Source: Amycolatopsis sp. 195334CR
Lineage (GTDB): Bacteria; Actinomycetota; Actinomycetes; Mycobacteriales; Pseudonocardiaceae
Length of the DNA: 64,000 nucleotides
Direction of reading: 5' to 3'
Assembly (NCBI RefSeq): GCF_017309385.1
Contig: NZ_JAFJMJ010000001.1
Coordinates: forward strand, 248,001 to 312,000
Numbering within the stretch: the first letter of the stretch is position 1; each line of letters opens with the position of its first letter. A program made the translations under genes and the position numbers. Under the pieces are notes generated by a model. It was not told the origin of the DNA, did not search any database, and saw only the letters and a list, made by a program, of their open reading frames with translations. Of this stretch, positions 1 through 8,838 are shown piece by piece.

Positions 1-2194
1 GGCGGTCGGCCACCAGCGGCACGCCGTAGAGGGTGACCTTCTCCAGCGCCATCACCGCGCCCTGCTTGCGCTCCCAGTGCGGCTCGGAGTAACTGCGCTT
101 GACCACGTGCGCGGCCAGCGGCTCCACCCACTCCGGCTCGATGCGCGCGTTGACCCGGCCCCACAGGCGCGAGGTCTCCACCAGCTCGGCCGACATCACC
201 AGGCGCGGCTGCTTCTTGAACAACGCCGAACCGGGGAACACCGAGAACCGCGCACCCCGCGCGCCGAGGTAGTCGCCCTTGGCCGGGTCCTTGAGCCCGA
301 TGTGCGAGAGCAGGCCGGCGATCAGCGCGGTGTGCACCTGCTGCGGGTCGGCGTCGGTGGTGTTCGGGGTGACGCCCAGCTGCTTGGTCAGCCGCCGCAG
401 CTGGCTGTGCACGTCCTGCCACTCCCGCACCCGCAGGTAGTTCAGGAACTCCGCCTTGCACAGCCTGCGGAACTGGTTGCCGGACAGCTCGCGCTGCTGC
501 TCGTGCAGGTACTGCCACAGGTTCAGGTAGGCGAGGAAGTCCGAGGTCTTGTCGGCGAAGCGCGCGTGCTTCTCGCCCGCCGCCTGCTGCTTGTCCGCCG
601 GGCGCTCGCGCGGGTCCTGAATGGACAGAGCAGAGGCGATCACCAGCACCTCGCGCACGCAGCCCGCCTTCGCCGCCTCCAGCACCATCCGCCCCAGGCG
701 CGGGTCCACCGGCAGCTGGGCCAGCTTGCGGCCGACGTCGGTGAGCCGGTCCTTGACCTCCGTGGCCGAGGCGTCGAAGGCACCCAGTTCCTGGAGCAGG
801 TTCACCCCGTCGGTGATCTGGCGGCGGTCCGGCGGCTCGACGAACGGGAAGGCGGCGATGTCGCCCAGGCCGAGCGAGGTCATCTGCAGGATGACCGAGG
901 CGAGGTTGGTGCGCAGGATCTCCGGATCGGTGAACTCCGGGCGCGCCAGGAAGTCGTCCTCGGAGTACAGCCGGATGCAGATGCCGTCCGAGGTGCGGCC
1001 GCAGCGGCCCTTGCGCTGGTTCGCCGACGCCTGCGAGACCGCCTCGATCGGCAGCCGCTGCACCTTCGTGCGGTGGCTGTAGCGGGAGATGCGCGCGGTG
1101 CCCGGGTCCACCACGTACTTGATGCCGGGCACGGTCAGCGAGGTCTCGGCGACGTTCGTGGCCAGCACCACCCGGCGCCCGGTGTGCCGCTGGAACACCC
1201 GGTGCTGCTCGGCCGAGGACAACCGCGCGTACAGCGGCAGGATCTCGGTGTTGCGCAGGTCCTGTTTGGACAGCGCGTCGGCGGTGTCGCGGATCTCGCG
1301 CTCCCCGGACAGGAACACCAGCACGTCGCCGGGCCCCTCGGCGGCCAGCTCGGCCACCGCGTCGGAGATCGCCGAGATCTGGTCGCGGTCGGGATCGGCG
1401 TCGGGGTCCTCCGGGTCGATGATCGGCCGGTACCGCACCTCGACCGGGTAGGTGCGGCCGGAGACCTCGACGATCGGCGCGTCGTCGAAGTGCCGGGAGA
1501 ACCGCTCGGGATCGATGGTGGCCGAGGTGATGATCACCTTGAGGTCGGGGCGGCGCGGCAGCAGCTGCTTGAGGTAGCCCAGGATGAAGTCGATGTTGAG
1601 GCTGCGCTCGTGCGCCTCGTCGATGATCAGCGTGTCGTACTGCCGGAGCATCCGGTCGCCCTGGATCTCGGCCAGCAGGATGCCGTCGGTCATCAGCTTC
1701 ACCAGGGTGTTCTCGTCACCCTGGTCGGTGAACCGCACCTTGTAGCCGACGGTTTCGCCGACCTGCGTGGACAGCTCGTCAGCGATGCGCTCGGCCACCG
1801 TGCGCGCGGCGAGGCGCCGCGGCTGGGTGTGGCCGATCTGGCCGAGCACGCCGCGCCCGAGTTCGAGGCAGATCTTCGGCAGCTGCGTGGTCTTGCCCGA
1901 GCCGGTCTCCCCCGCCACGATCACCACCTGGTGGTCGCGGATGGCCGCGGCGATGTCGTCCTTGCGCTGGCTGACCGGCAGTTCCGCCGGGTAGCTGAGC
2001 TTCGGCACGGCGGCCCGCCGGTTCGCCACGCGCTGCTCGGCGGCGGCGATGTCGGCCTCGATCCGCGCGGCGACCGCCTCGACGTCACGCGCCTTGCGGG
2101 CACCTTCCAGCCGCCGTCGCAGCCGGGACCGGTCGCGCGGCATCAATTCCGGCAGGCGGGACCGGAGGCCATCGAGGGGGGATTTCGCAGACAT
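1..2194 (-). CDS. hrpA: ATP-dependent RNA helicase HrpA, N-terminal part (runs off the left edge)
   Basis: Reading the minus strand from an ATG at 2194 gives an uninterrupted frame of 731 codons that continues past the window start, so the C-terminal part is missing here. Residues 95-103 form a Walker A loop (GETGSGKTT), residues 192-195 are the DEAH box followed by ERS, and an SATID motif III follows. These define the DEAH helicase family, and the N-terminal basic extension followed by the helicase core fits bacterial HrpA (about 1300 aa in actinobacteria). HrpA proteins are cytoplasmic ATPases that remodel RNA and have been linked to rescue of stalled ribosomes. The gene diverges from a membrane-protein gene starting at 2289. 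Several long plus-strand frames over this region are antisense shadows. Confidence 0.93.
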   Translation of the reverse strand, partial: MSAKSPLDGLRSRLPELMPRDRSRLRRRLEGARKARDVEAVAARIEADIAAAEQRVANRRAAVPKLSYPAELPVSQRKDDIAAAIRDHQVVIVAGETGSGKTTQLPKICLELGRGVLGQIGHTQPRRLAARTVAERIADELSTQVGETVGYKVRFTDQGDENTLVKLMTDGILLAEIQGDRMLRQYDTLIIDEAHERSLNIDFILGYLKQLLPRRPDLKVIITSATIDPERFSRHFDDAPIVEVSGRTYPVEVRYRPIIDPEDPDADPDRDQISAISDAVAELAAEGPGDVLVFLSGEREIRDTADALSKQDLRNTEILPLYARLSSAEQHRVFQRHTGRRVVLATNVAETSLTVPGIKYVVDPGTARISRYSHRTKVQRLPIEAVSQASANQRKGRCGRTSDGICIRLYSEDDFLARPEFTDPEILRTNLASVILQMTSLGLGDIAAFPFVEPPDRRQITDGVNLLQELGAFDASATEVKDRLTDVGRKLAQLPVDPRLGRMVLEAAKAGCVREVLVIASALSIQDPRERPADKQQAAGEKHARFADKTSDFLAYLNLWQYLHEQQRELSGNQFRRLCKAEFLNYLRVREWQDVHSQLRRLTKQLGVTPNTTDADPQQVHTALIAGLLSHIGLKDPAKGDYLGARGARFSVFPGSALFKKQPRLVMSAELVETSRLWGRVNARIEPEWVEPLAAHVVKRSYSEPHWERKQGAVMALEKVTLYGVPLVADR

Positions 2195-2288
2195 ACGGCG
2201 TCGAGAATACCGCCGGTCGATCGCCCGGTCCGCTGAATTACCGCGTCGCGTGACGGAGCGCACCCGCCAGGCAATACTCTTGTACGCC

Positions 2289-2948
2289 GTGACGGGTGAA
2301 ACGTTTCCTCGGTGGCTTCCTGGCCTGATCGCCGTGGTGGCCGGACTGGTGCTGGCCGCGACCGTCTCGGCGGGTCCGTGGGTGACCGCGGAACTGACCA
2401 GGCAGAACGCGCCGGGGATCACCTCGAAGATCGAGGGCACGATCGAACTCAGCTGGGGGCTGTCCGGCCTGCCCGAAGTGATCGAGGTGGCCGGGCCCAG
2501 CGCGGCGAACGCCGACGCGGCCTCGCTGGCCTCGGTCTACCAGAGCGCGATCGAGCGCCAGCCCGCGCCCGAACTGGACTCGGGCCCCGGCTTCATCCTC
2601 GACTCGCTGCTCACCATGCTCGGCTTCGCCGCGGCCGGGATCGGGGCCTTCCGGATGTTCGGCGCGGGCAGCCGCACGCTCTACCGCGGCGTGGCGCTGG
2701 CCGGTGCGGCGGGCGTGGTGACCAGCGTGGTGCTCGGCGACATGGCCGTCTCCTCGCTCTACTGGTACCTGGTCGCCCTGCCGACCGGCGTGTGGCCCGC
2801 CACCACGTACCACACCGACATCGCCTGCGCGGTGGCGATCACCGCGGGCGTGGTGCTGTTCGCGGTGGGCTGGTTCGCCGGCCGTCCGCCGCGGCTACGC
2901 CCTGGCCAGGACGTCCGCGTTCAGCCCGGCGACGTCGGCGTTGCCTGA
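2289..2948 (+). CDS. Conserved hypothetical membrane protein, about four TM segments
   Basis: I do not recognise a named family. From the GTG at 2289 the frame encodes 219 aa. A hydrophobic segment at residues about 8-28 (LPGLIAVVAGLVLAATVSAG) is followed by a roughly 75-residue polar region that is probably extracytoplasmic, then three more hydrophobic segments (from about residues 98, 138 and 178). The frame is open back to 2049, but that would overlap hrpA; the GTG leaves room for a divergent promoter. The 3' end overlaps the convergent flavoenzyme gene by 54 nt, which suggests no strong terminator lies between them. Function cannot be assigned; a small envelope protein is the most that can be said. 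Confidence 0.6.
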   Translation: MTGETFPRWLPGLIAVVAGLVLAATVSAGPWVTAELTRQNAPGITSKIEGTIELSWGLSGLPEVIEVAGPSAANADAASLASVYQSAIERQPAPELDSGPGFILDSLLTMLGFAAAGIGAFRMFGAGSRTLYRGVALAGAAGVVTSVVLGDMAVSSLYWYLVALPTGVWPATTYHTDIACAVAITAGVVLFAVGWFAGRPPRLRPGQDVRVQPGDVGVA

Positions 2949-4055
2949 CAGGCCCATCGTCATGTCGAAGTCGGCGAGCAGGCCGCGCAGCACGTGCCGG
3001 ACGCCGTCCTCGCCGGCGTGCGCGAGGCCGTAGATGTACGGACGGCCGAGCAGCACCGCCTTCGCGCCCAGTGCCAGCGCCTTGACCACGTCGGCGCCGG
3101 TGCGCACGCCCGAGTCGAACAGCACCTCGATCCGGTCGCCGACCGCGGCGGCGATGCCCGGCAGCGCGTCCAGCGAGGCGATCGCGCCGTCGACCTGGCG
3201 GCCGCCGTGGTTGGACACCACGATGCCGTCCATGCCCGCGTCCACCGCCTTGCGCGCGTCGTCGGGGTGCTGGATGCCCTTGAGCACGATCGGGCCGTCC
3301 CAGTGCTCGCGCAGGAAGGTCAGCTGGTCCCAGGTGCGGTCGGACCCGGTGACCAGCGAGATCCAGCGCAGGATCGCCGAGGGCGGGTCCTCCTCCGGCG
3401 TCTTCTCCAGCAGCGCGCGGAAGGCCGGGTCGGTGAACGGCACCGCCATGCCCTCGCCGTTGAGGAAGGGCAGGTACGCCTGGTCGAGGTCGGCCGGGCG
3501 CCAGGCCAGCGTCCAGGTGTCCAGGGTGACCACCAGCACCGAGTAACCCGCCTTCTTCGCCCGCGCCAGGATGCTCGCGCAGACGTCGGGATCACCGGGC
3601 CAGTAGAGCTGGAACCAGCGCGGGCCGGCCCCGTTCGCCGCGGCCACCTCCTCGATGGAGGTGGACGAGGCGGTGGACAGGATCATCGGCAGGCCCAGCG
3701 AGGCGGCGGCCCGCGCGGTGGCCGACTCGGCGTCGGGGTGCACGATCGACTGCACGCCGACCGGCGCGAGCACCACCGGCGCCGGCAGTTCGGTGCCGAG
3801 CACCGAGACCGACAGCTTCCGGTCGGTGGCCCCGGTCAGCATGCGCGGCACGATGCGCCAGCGGTCGAAGGCCTCGCGGTTGGCGCGCACGGTGGCCGCC
3901 GAACCCGCGCCGCCGGCGACGTAGGCGAAGGGCGCCGGGTCGAGCAGGTTCGACGCCGAGTCCTCCAGCTTGGTCGGGTCGGTCGAGAACAGCGGCTTCG
4001 CGCCGCCGAGTCCCTGCAGGTAGATCTCGTTCTGGTAGCCGCCGAACCGGGTCAC
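2895..4055 (-). CDS. FMN-dependent alpha-hydroxy-acid oxidase, lactate 2-monooxygenase-like
   Basis: The 386-aa protein has the (S)-2-hydroxy-acid oxidase fold signatures: NEIYLQGL near the N-terminus, the FMN-binding PVVLAPVGVQ segment, LKGIQHPDDARKAVDAGMDG, the catalytic histidine in SNHGGRQ, and the C-terminal phosphate-binding DSGVRTGADVVKALALGAKA and LLGRPYIYG. The N-terminal NEIY motif and the length match lactate 2-monooxygenase of mycobacteria better than the membrane L-lactate dehydrogenase LldD. The expected reaction is FMN-dependent oxidation of L-lactate or a similar 2-hydroxy acid; whether it releases acetate (monooxygenase) or pyruvate (oxidase) cannot be read from the sequence. 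Its GTG start overlaps the stop of the upstream antiporter gene (GTGA), so the two are translationally coupled. Confidence 0.82.
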   Translation of the reverse strand: MTRFGGYQNEIYLQGLGGAKPLFSTDPTKLEDSASNLLDPAPFAYVAGGAGSAATVRANREAFDRWRIVPRMLTGATDRKLSVSVLGTELPAPVVLAPVGVQSIVHPDAESATARAAASLGLPMILSTASSTSIEEVAAANGAGPRWFQLYWPGDPDVCASILARAKKAGYSVLVVTLDTWTLAWRPADLDQAYLPFLNGEGMAVPFTDPAFRALLEKTPEEDPPSAILRWISLVTGSDRTWDQLTFLREHWDGPIVLKGIQHPDDARKAVDAGMDGIVVSNHGGRQVDGAIASLDALPGIAAAVGDRIEVLFDSGVRTGADVVKALALGAKAVLLGRPYIYGLAHAGEDGVRHVLRGLLADFDMTMGLSGNADVAGLNADVLARA

Positions 4056-5233
4056 CGCTGCCTCCTCACGTTCACTGGCAGCAGCCTACGGGTGAGCCAC
4101 TCGGAACGGATCACCGCGAGCGGGCCGATGATCGCCAGCAGCAGCACGTAGCCCGCGACGAACGGCGCCACCCTGGCGTCCAGCCCGGCCGCGGTGGCCA
4201 TGGTGGCCAGCACCAGCGAGAACTCGCCGCGGGTGAGCACGGTCAGGCCGATGTTGACGCCCTGCTGCCGGTCGTAGGCGTGCAGTTTCGCGGCGAAGGC
4301 GCCGGCCGCCAGGTTCAGCACCAGGGTGAGCGCGACGGCGACCAGCACCGGCACCACCACCGTGCCGACCGCACGCGGGTCGATGCTCAGGCCGAAGATG
4401 AAGAAGAACAGGGCGCCGAAGGCGTCGCGCAGCGGCAGGACCAGCTTGTGGATGCGCGGGGCGACCTTGGACCCGCCGAGCATCATGCCGACCATGAACG
4501 CGCCGATGGCGTCGGACACGCCGACCTCCTCGGCCAGCGCGGCGCCCAGCACGGCGACCCCGACGAAGCAGACGGTGAGCAGTTCGTCGTCGGCCGAGCC
4601 GAACAGCTTCGAGACCAGCCTGCCGCCCCAGCGCGCGAGCGCGGCGAGCACCAGCAGGAAGGCGAAGGCCTTGCCGAAGTCGGCGAGCGCGGCGGTGAAG
4701 TCGTCGGCGCCGCTGAGCACCGGCTGCAGCAGGGCGAGGTAGAGCGCGAGGAAGATGTCCTCGATCACGATGATGCCCATGATCAGGCGTGATTCGGGGT
4801 TGTTCATCCGCCGGGTTTCCAGCAGGAGCTTGGTCACGATCGCGGAGGACGAGATGCCGATGGCCCCGGCGATCACCAGCGCCTCCCTGGTGCCCCACCC
4901 GAGCGCGAAGCCGAAGGCGAGCCCGCCGCCGATGTTGAGCACCAGGTAGCCGATCCCGGCGCCGACCAGCTTCTTGCCGCCCGCCACCAGGTCGTCGAGG
5001 GAGAATTCGAGGCCGAGGTAGAACAGCAGGAAGACCAGGCCGAGGCCGGCCAGCACGCTCATCTCGCCCGGGTCGTCCACAAGGGACAGCCCGGGGGTGT
5101 TGGGGCCGAACAGGAAGCCGGCCAGCATGAACAGGGGGATGGTGGGCAGCCCGATCCGGGCGCCGAGGCGGGCAAGCACCCCGGCGGCGAGAAAGGCACC
5201 GCCGACGGCGAGCAGGGCATGACCGGTGGCCAT
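4052..5233 (-). CDS. Cation:proton antiporter, CPA2/KefB-type membrane domain
   Basis: This 393-aa protein is almost entirely hydrophobic with about 12-13 predicted TM segments and matches the Na+/H+ exchanger domain of the CPA2 family. Markers include the conserved GIVIEDI-like stretch (IIVIEDIFLALYLALL), GAFMVGMMLGGS, FFFIFGLSIDP and LTRGEFSLVLA. It lacks the C-terminal RCK/TrkA-N domain of E. coli KefB, so any nucleotide or glutathione control must come from a separate subunit; none is encoded next to it here. Expected role is K+ or Na+ efflux in exchange for protons. It is the first gene of a two-gene unit with the hydroxy-acid oxidase, with a 4-nt overlap. Confidence 0.85.
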   Translation of the reverse strand: MATGHALLAVGGAFLAAGVLARLGARIGLPTIPLFMLAGFLFGPNTPGLSLVDDPGEMSVLAGLGLVFLLFYLGLEFSLDDLVAGGKKLVGAGIGYLVLNIGGGLAFGFALGWGTREALVIAGAIGISSSAIVTKLLLETRRMNNPESRLIMGIIVIEDIFLALYLALLQPVLSGADDFTAALADFGKAFAFLLVLAALARWGGRLVSKLFGSADDELLTVCFVGVAVLGAALAEEVGVSDAIGAFMVGMMLGGSKVAPRIHKLVLPLRDAFGALFFFIFGLSIDPRAVGTVVVPVLVAVALTLVLNLAAGAFAAKLHAYDRQQGVNIGLTVLTRGEFSLVLATMATAAGLDARVAPFVAGYVLLLAIIGPLAVIRSEWLTRRLLPVNVRRQR

Positions 5234-5341
5234 GGGGAACTCCTAGAAGCGCAGCAGGGAACACCACGCCGCCGATGTCTTCCGGCGGCGGGTGCGGGGA
5301 AACGGCTCTGCTGGCCCGAGCTGCCCGGGGCGCGCCTGACT

Positions 5342-5394
5342 GTCACGAATGTGGCTTTAGAGACGCCTCGCGTCTCGAAAGCCACATTCGTGAC
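5342..5394. repeat. 53-bp palindromic repeat, variant A
   Basis: Perfect-ended inverted repeat: the left arm begins GTCACGAATGTGGCTTT and the right arm ends AAAGCCACATTCGTGAC, with inner GAGACG/CGTCTC and a 5-bp loop (cctcg). The arms are 24 bp with one mismatch. It lies between the 5' end of the antiporter gene and the 3' end of a small minus-strand gene. The same core recurs at 15006, 15082, 52753, 53760 and 60386. Confidence 0.9.
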
Positions 5395-5422
5395 ACTTGT
5401 GCCCAGCGCGGGGCGGCTCGGG

Positions 5423-5755
5423 TCAAGGAGTGGGTGGGGCGCGCGCCTCGGCCGGATCGCCGGGGTGCCCGGGATCCGCGTGCGGGGGTGCGACGTGCGC
5501 GGTGCGGTGTTCGACCGGGTGCGGCGGCTCGGCGGAGTCCGGCGGCAGCACGGCTATCTGGGTGATTCCCGGCGCGGGCGCGTGCCGCGTGGTGAGCGGT
5601 TCCGGCTGCGGTTCGGCGGCCAGCGAGCCGACGTGGTGCGGCTCGTGCACCACCGGCGTGCCGGTCGGCGCGGCGGCGATCCACAGCTGCAGTACCAGCA
5701 GCAACGGGATGAGGATGGACCGGTGGCGCGTCAGGAACGCGTCGCTTCGGCCCAT
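5423..5755 (-). CDS. Small proline-rich membrane-anchored or exported hypothetical protein
   Basis: The 110-aa frame starts with an ATG at 5755 preceded by a good ribosome binding site (GAAGGGAAG). A short basic N-terminus (MGRSDAFLTRHR) is followed by one hydrophobic segment (SILIPLLLVLQLWIAAAP), then about 80 polar residues rich in Pro, His, Glu and Ala. That pattern fits an uncleaved signal anchor or a secreted low-complexity protein. No catalytic motif or family is recognisable. The composition is biased enough that the C-terminal half could be tolerated rather than selected sequence, so this is a moderate call. Confidence 0.5.
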   Translation of the reverse strand: MGRSDAFLTRHRSILIPLLLVLQLWIAAAPTGTPVVHEPHHVGSLAAEPQPEPLTTRHAPAPGITQIAVLPPDSAEPPHPVEHRTAHVAPPHADPGHPGDPAEARAPPTP

Positions 5756-5884
5756 GCTTCCCTTCGGTCGGAGTCACTACAAGTGTACCGGTCTCCCAGC
5801 TCAGTGCGGTGCCTCACAGCCGGGAATATTTAGTGGCGCTATGCAAGTTAGCGAGGGAAGGTGTGTCCGACGGGCGGGAGCGTG

Positions 5885-7108
5885 ATGAGTACTACCGAAC
5901 AGGTTTCAGCGATCGAGGGCGTACGCCCGAGCAAGCAGCGGAACCTCGCGCGGTACGTCCTCATCCTCGGCGGCCTGTCCGCGTTCGGACCGCTGTCGAT
6001 CGACATGTACCTGCCCGCGCTGCCGGTGATGACCAGCGAACTGGGCACCTCGGACGCCACCCTCCAGCTGACGCTCAGCGCGTTCATCGTCGGGCTGGCG
6101 ATCGGGCAGATCGTGATCGGCCCGCTCTCGGACGCGATCGGCCGCCGCAAGCCGCTGGTCGCCGGGCTGGCGATCTACGTGGTGGCCTCGGTGCTCTGCG
6201 CGCTCAGCCCGACCGCGGAACTGCTGATCGCCTCACGCGCGCTGCAGGCGGTCGGCGCGGCGGCGGGCATCGTGATCGCCAGGGCCACCGTGCGCGACCT
6301 GTTCTCCGGGATCGCGATGACGCGGTTCTTCTCGATGCTGATGCTGGTCAACGGGCTGGCTCCGATCCTGGCGCCGATCGTCGGCGGCCAGGTGCTCAAC
6401 TTCACCTCGTGGCGCGGCGTTTTCGTGGTGCTGACCGTGTTCGGCGCGCTGCTGCTGATCATCTCCGCGTTGTTCCTGCCCGAACCGCTGGCGGTGGAGA
6501 ACCGGCGCCCGGCGAAGTTCAAGCCGATCATGCGGACCTACGGCGGCCTGCTGCGCGACCGGAACTTCGTCGGGTACGCCCTCGCCTCCGGGCTGCTGTT
6601 CGGCGCGGTGTTCGCCTACATCGCCGGTTCGTCGTTCGCACTGCAGGACGTCTACGAGCTGAGCCCGCAGCAGTACAGCCTGGTGTTCGGCCTGAACGGG
6701 ATCGGCATCGTGGCGATGGGACAGGTCAACGGCCGGATCGTCGGCCGGTTCAGCGAGCGCGCGCTGCTGCGCTTCGGGCTCGGCCTGGCCAGCGTCGGCG
6801 CGGTCGGCATCCTGCTGGCGACCGCGCTGCACCTTTCGCTGGCCTTCGTGCTGCCGCCGCTGTTCCTGCTGATCTCCAGCATCGGGCTGATCATGCCGAA
6901 CGCGACCTCGCTGGCGATGGCCGAGCACCCGCGCACCGCCGGTTCGGCTTCGGCGCTGCTCGGCGTGCTGCAGTTCGTGGTCGGCGGGCTGGCCACGCCG
7001 CTGGTCGGGCTGGGCGGTCAGGGGTCAGCGGTGCCGATGGCGGTGGTGATGACCGGGTTCACGGTCGCCGCGCTGGCCGCCTTCCTCACGCTGCCGAAGC
7101 GACGGTGA
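5885..7108 (+). CDS. Bcr/CflA-family drug-resistance MFS transporter
   Basis: From the ATG at 5885 the protein has 407 aa and 12 predicted TM segments. The N-terminal segment SAFGPLSIDMYLPALPVM is the Bcr/CflA signature, followed by the MFS loop 2-3 motif GPLSDAIGRRKP and, in TM4-5, the antiporter-type GRALQAVGAA region. These proteins export drugs such as bicyclomycin, or small metabolites, by proton antiport in the cytoplasmic membrane. Upstream GTG codons at 5861 and 5882 are in frame; the ATG has a GGGAG 4 nt upstream, which is close, so a start at 5861 is possible. The gene stands alone between oppositely oriented neighbours, and no regulator gene is adjacent. Confidence 0.85.
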   Translation: MSTTEQVSAIEGVRPSKQRNLARYVLILGGLSAFGPLSIDMYLPALPVMTSELGTSDATLQLTLSAFIVGLAIGQIVIGPLSDAIGRRKPLVAGLAIYVVASVLCALSPTAELLIASRALQAVGAAAGIVIARATVRDLFSGIAMTRFFSMLMLVNGLAPILAPIVGGQVLNFTSWRGVFVVLTVFGALLLIISALFLPEPLAVENRRPAKFKPIMRTYGGLLRDRNFVGYALASGLLFGAVFAYIAGSSFALQDVYELSPQQYSLVFGLNGIGIVAMGQVNGRIVGRFSERALLRFGLGLASVGAVGILLATALHLSLAFVLPPLFLLISSIGLIMPNATSLAMAEHPRTAGSASALLGVLQFVVGGLATPLVGLGGQGSAVPMAVVMTGFTVAALAAFLTLPKRR

Positions 7109-7125
7109 ACCGCCGCTGGAGGTGG

Positions 7126-7244
7126 CGGTAGCGCCCCGTTCACGTACTCGGCCGGCACGCCGAGCAGTTCGGGCGGGCGCTCGGTGAAGCCTTCGGAGTC
7201 GACCAGGTGCAAGCCGGGCTGACCTCCAGGTTGCCCGCGTCGGG
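7126..7244 (-). other. Intergenic stretch with coding-like minus-strand frame, possible gene remnant
   Basis: Between the MFS stop and the flavoprotein stop, the minus strand reads LHLVDSEGFTERPPELLG followed by VPAEYVNGALPPP with very high third-position GC, as real genes here have. There is no ATG or ribosome binding site, and the frame runs into the antisense of the MFS gene. It could be the residue of a lost gene or chance; no family is recognised. Confidence 0.2.
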
Positions 7245-8468
7245 TCAGGCGATGGCGGAGAGATCACCCTGGAGGAGTTGGTCGTCGGTGACGGGGGTGC
7301 CGGTGTCCACCAGGTGTTTCAGCGCGTCGCCGCTGTCCCAGATGTTGACGTTCATGGCGGCGGTTACGCGGTTTTCGTTCAGCCAGAAGGCCAGGAACTC
7401 ACGGCCGGCCAGGTCGCCGCGGACCACCAGGCGGTCGGTGTCCAGGTTGGCCAGGCCGCGGTATTCGCAGCCCAGGTCGTATTGGTCGCTGAAGAAGTAC
7501 GGCGCGCGCTGGTACGGCTCGTGGTCGCCCAGCATGTTCGCAGCGGCGTGTTCGCCTTGGTTCTTGGCGTTGGCCCAGTGTTCGACCCGGATGCGCCGGT
7601 CGTACTTCGGGTGGAACTGGGAAGCCACGTCCCCGGCGGCGTAGATGTCCGGCGCGGCCGTGCGCAGGAAGGCATCCACGCAGACACCGCCGTCCTCCGA
7701 CAGGTCCAGGCCCGCCGCGTGGGCCAGGCCGGTTTCCGGGGCGGCACCGACCGCCACCAGCACCACGTCCGCCTCCAGCACCGAACCGTCGGTCAGCCGC
7801 ACGCCGGTGACCGCGCCCTCGTCCCCGACGAAGTCCGCGACCGACGTGCCCAGCCGCCACCGCACGCCCTGCTCGGTGTGCAGATCGCGGAACACCCCGC
7901 CGACCTCGGGGCCGAGCACGCTCTCCAACGGCGTCGTCTCCATCCCGACCACGGTCACCTCGGCCCCGTGCTTGCGCGCCGCCGCGGCGGCCTCCGAACC
8001 GATCCAGCCCGAACCGACGATCACCACCCGGTCCGCCTTGGCGAACGCGGCCCGCAGCGCGAGCGCGTCGTCGAGGGTGCGCAGCGTGTGGATCCCGGTC
8101 AGGTCCGCGCCGCGCACCGGCAGCGAGCGCGGCTTCGAACCGGTGGCCAGCAGCAGCCGGTCGTACCGGTGCTCCCCACCGGCGGCGTCGAGCACCAGCC
8201 GCGCGCCCAGCTCGATCCGGGTCACCCTGGTCCCGAGGTGCAGCGCCACGTCGTGCTCGGTGTAGAAGTTCTGGTCGCGGACCCAGTCGGGCTCCTCGGC
8301 GTCCCCGATCAACAGCCCCTTCGACAACGCGGGCAGTTCGTACGGCCGGTGCGCGTCCGCGCCGAACAGCAGCACCTCCCCCGGATAACCGCGTTCACGC
8401 AGGGCAGCGGCGGCGCCGGCACCGGCCAGGCCGCCGCCGATGATCACGATTCGCTGGGGTTCGGACAT
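7245..8468 (-). CDS. FAD/NAD(P)-dependent oxidoreductase, ferredoxin/rubredoxin-reductase type
   Basis: The ATG at 8468 follows a strong AAGGAG ribosome binding site and gives 407 aa; a longer in-frame extension upstream has no such site. Domains in order: an FAD-binding Rossmann motif (IVIIGGGLAGAGAAAALRE), LLLATGSKPR, an NAD(P)H Rossmann motif (VVIVGSGWIGSEAAAAARK), and the second FAD motif IYAAGDVA, followed by the C-terminal reductase domain with AYWLNEN-like FLAFWLNENRVTAAMNVN. This is the architecture of reductases that pass electrons from NAD(P)H to ferredoxins of dioxygenases or cytochromes P450. No ferredoxin or P450 gene lies nearby, so the partner is unknown. It diverges from the small gene at 8580. 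Confidence 0.85.
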   Translation of the reverse strand: MSEPQRIVIIGGGLAGAGAAAALRERGYPGEVLLFGADAHRPYELPALSKGLLIGDAEEPDWVRDQNFYTEHDVALHLGTRVTRIELGARLVLDAAGGEHRYDRLLLATGSKPRSLPVRGADLTGIHTLRTLDDALALRAAFAKADRVVIVGSGWIGSEAAAAARKHGAEVTVVGMETTPLESVLGPEVGGVFRDLHTEQGVRWRLGTSVADFVGDEGAVTGVRLTDGSVLEADVVLVAVGAAPETGLAHAAGLDLSEDGGVCVDAFLRTAAPDIYAAGDVASQFHPKYDRRIRVEHWANAKNQGEHAAANMLGDHEPYQRAPYFFSDQYDLGCEYRGLANLDTDRLVVRGDLAGREFLAFWLNENRVTAAMNVNIWDSGDALKHLVDTGTPVTDDQLLQGDLSAIA

Positions 8469-8579
8469 CGTCCGCTCCTTTGCTCCGCACCGGGTGCTCG
8501 TTACCTGACGGTAGTTCTTTCGGGTAACCCGCGTCACGGCCCCGATCGGCTCCAGTCCCAGCACCAGGAGGCGAGTGCG

Positions 8580-8819
8580 ATGCGTTATCGGGGAAAGGGA
8601 GTGCCGGCCGTGGCCGTACGGGACGAGTGGTCGGTGAGCTGCCGCGATCTGGCCGGTCGCAAACGGGATCTGACCGTGTTCGTGAGCAGCGACAAGGTGG
8701 TGCTGGTGGCGCCACCCGGCGAGGCGGCGGTGCTCGCGCCGCTGGACGTCGGGCGGTTGCGGGCGGCGCTGCGCGACGCCGTGGTGACGGTGGCCCAGAC
8801 CGGCGAGACCGAGGACTGA
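8580..8819 (+). CDS. Small conserved hypothetical protein (79 aa)
   Basis: The ATG at 8580 is preceded by CAGGAGG, a near-ideal ribosome binding site. The product is a compact 79-aa protein with alternating hydrophobic residues (DEWSVSCRDLAGRKRDLTV, then VVLVAPPGEAAVLAPLDVGR) that suggests a small beta-rich domain followed by a C-terminal helix (RLRAALRDAVVTVA). I do not recognise the family. It diverges from the flavoprotein gene with 111 nt between starts. Third-position GC and the ribosome binding site support a real gene despite the length. Confidence 0.65.
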   Translation: MRYRGKGVPAVAVRDEWSVSCRDLAGRKRDLTVFVSSDKVVLVAPPGEAAVLAPLDVGRLRAALRDAVVTVAQTGETED

Positions 8820-8838
8820 AGCACAGCGGGCTGGCCTT

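Noticed and set aside
77..2236. 719-aa plus-strand open frame and similar long frames over hrpA
   Set aside because: Arg/Gly/His-rich composition typical of antisense to high-GC genes; the minus strand encodes a clear DEAH helicase.
7018..7212. 64-aa minus-strand ORF between the MFS and flavoprotein genes
   Set aside because: No ribosome binding site, starts with TTG, and more than half overlaps the MFS gene antisense; kept only as a possible remnant.
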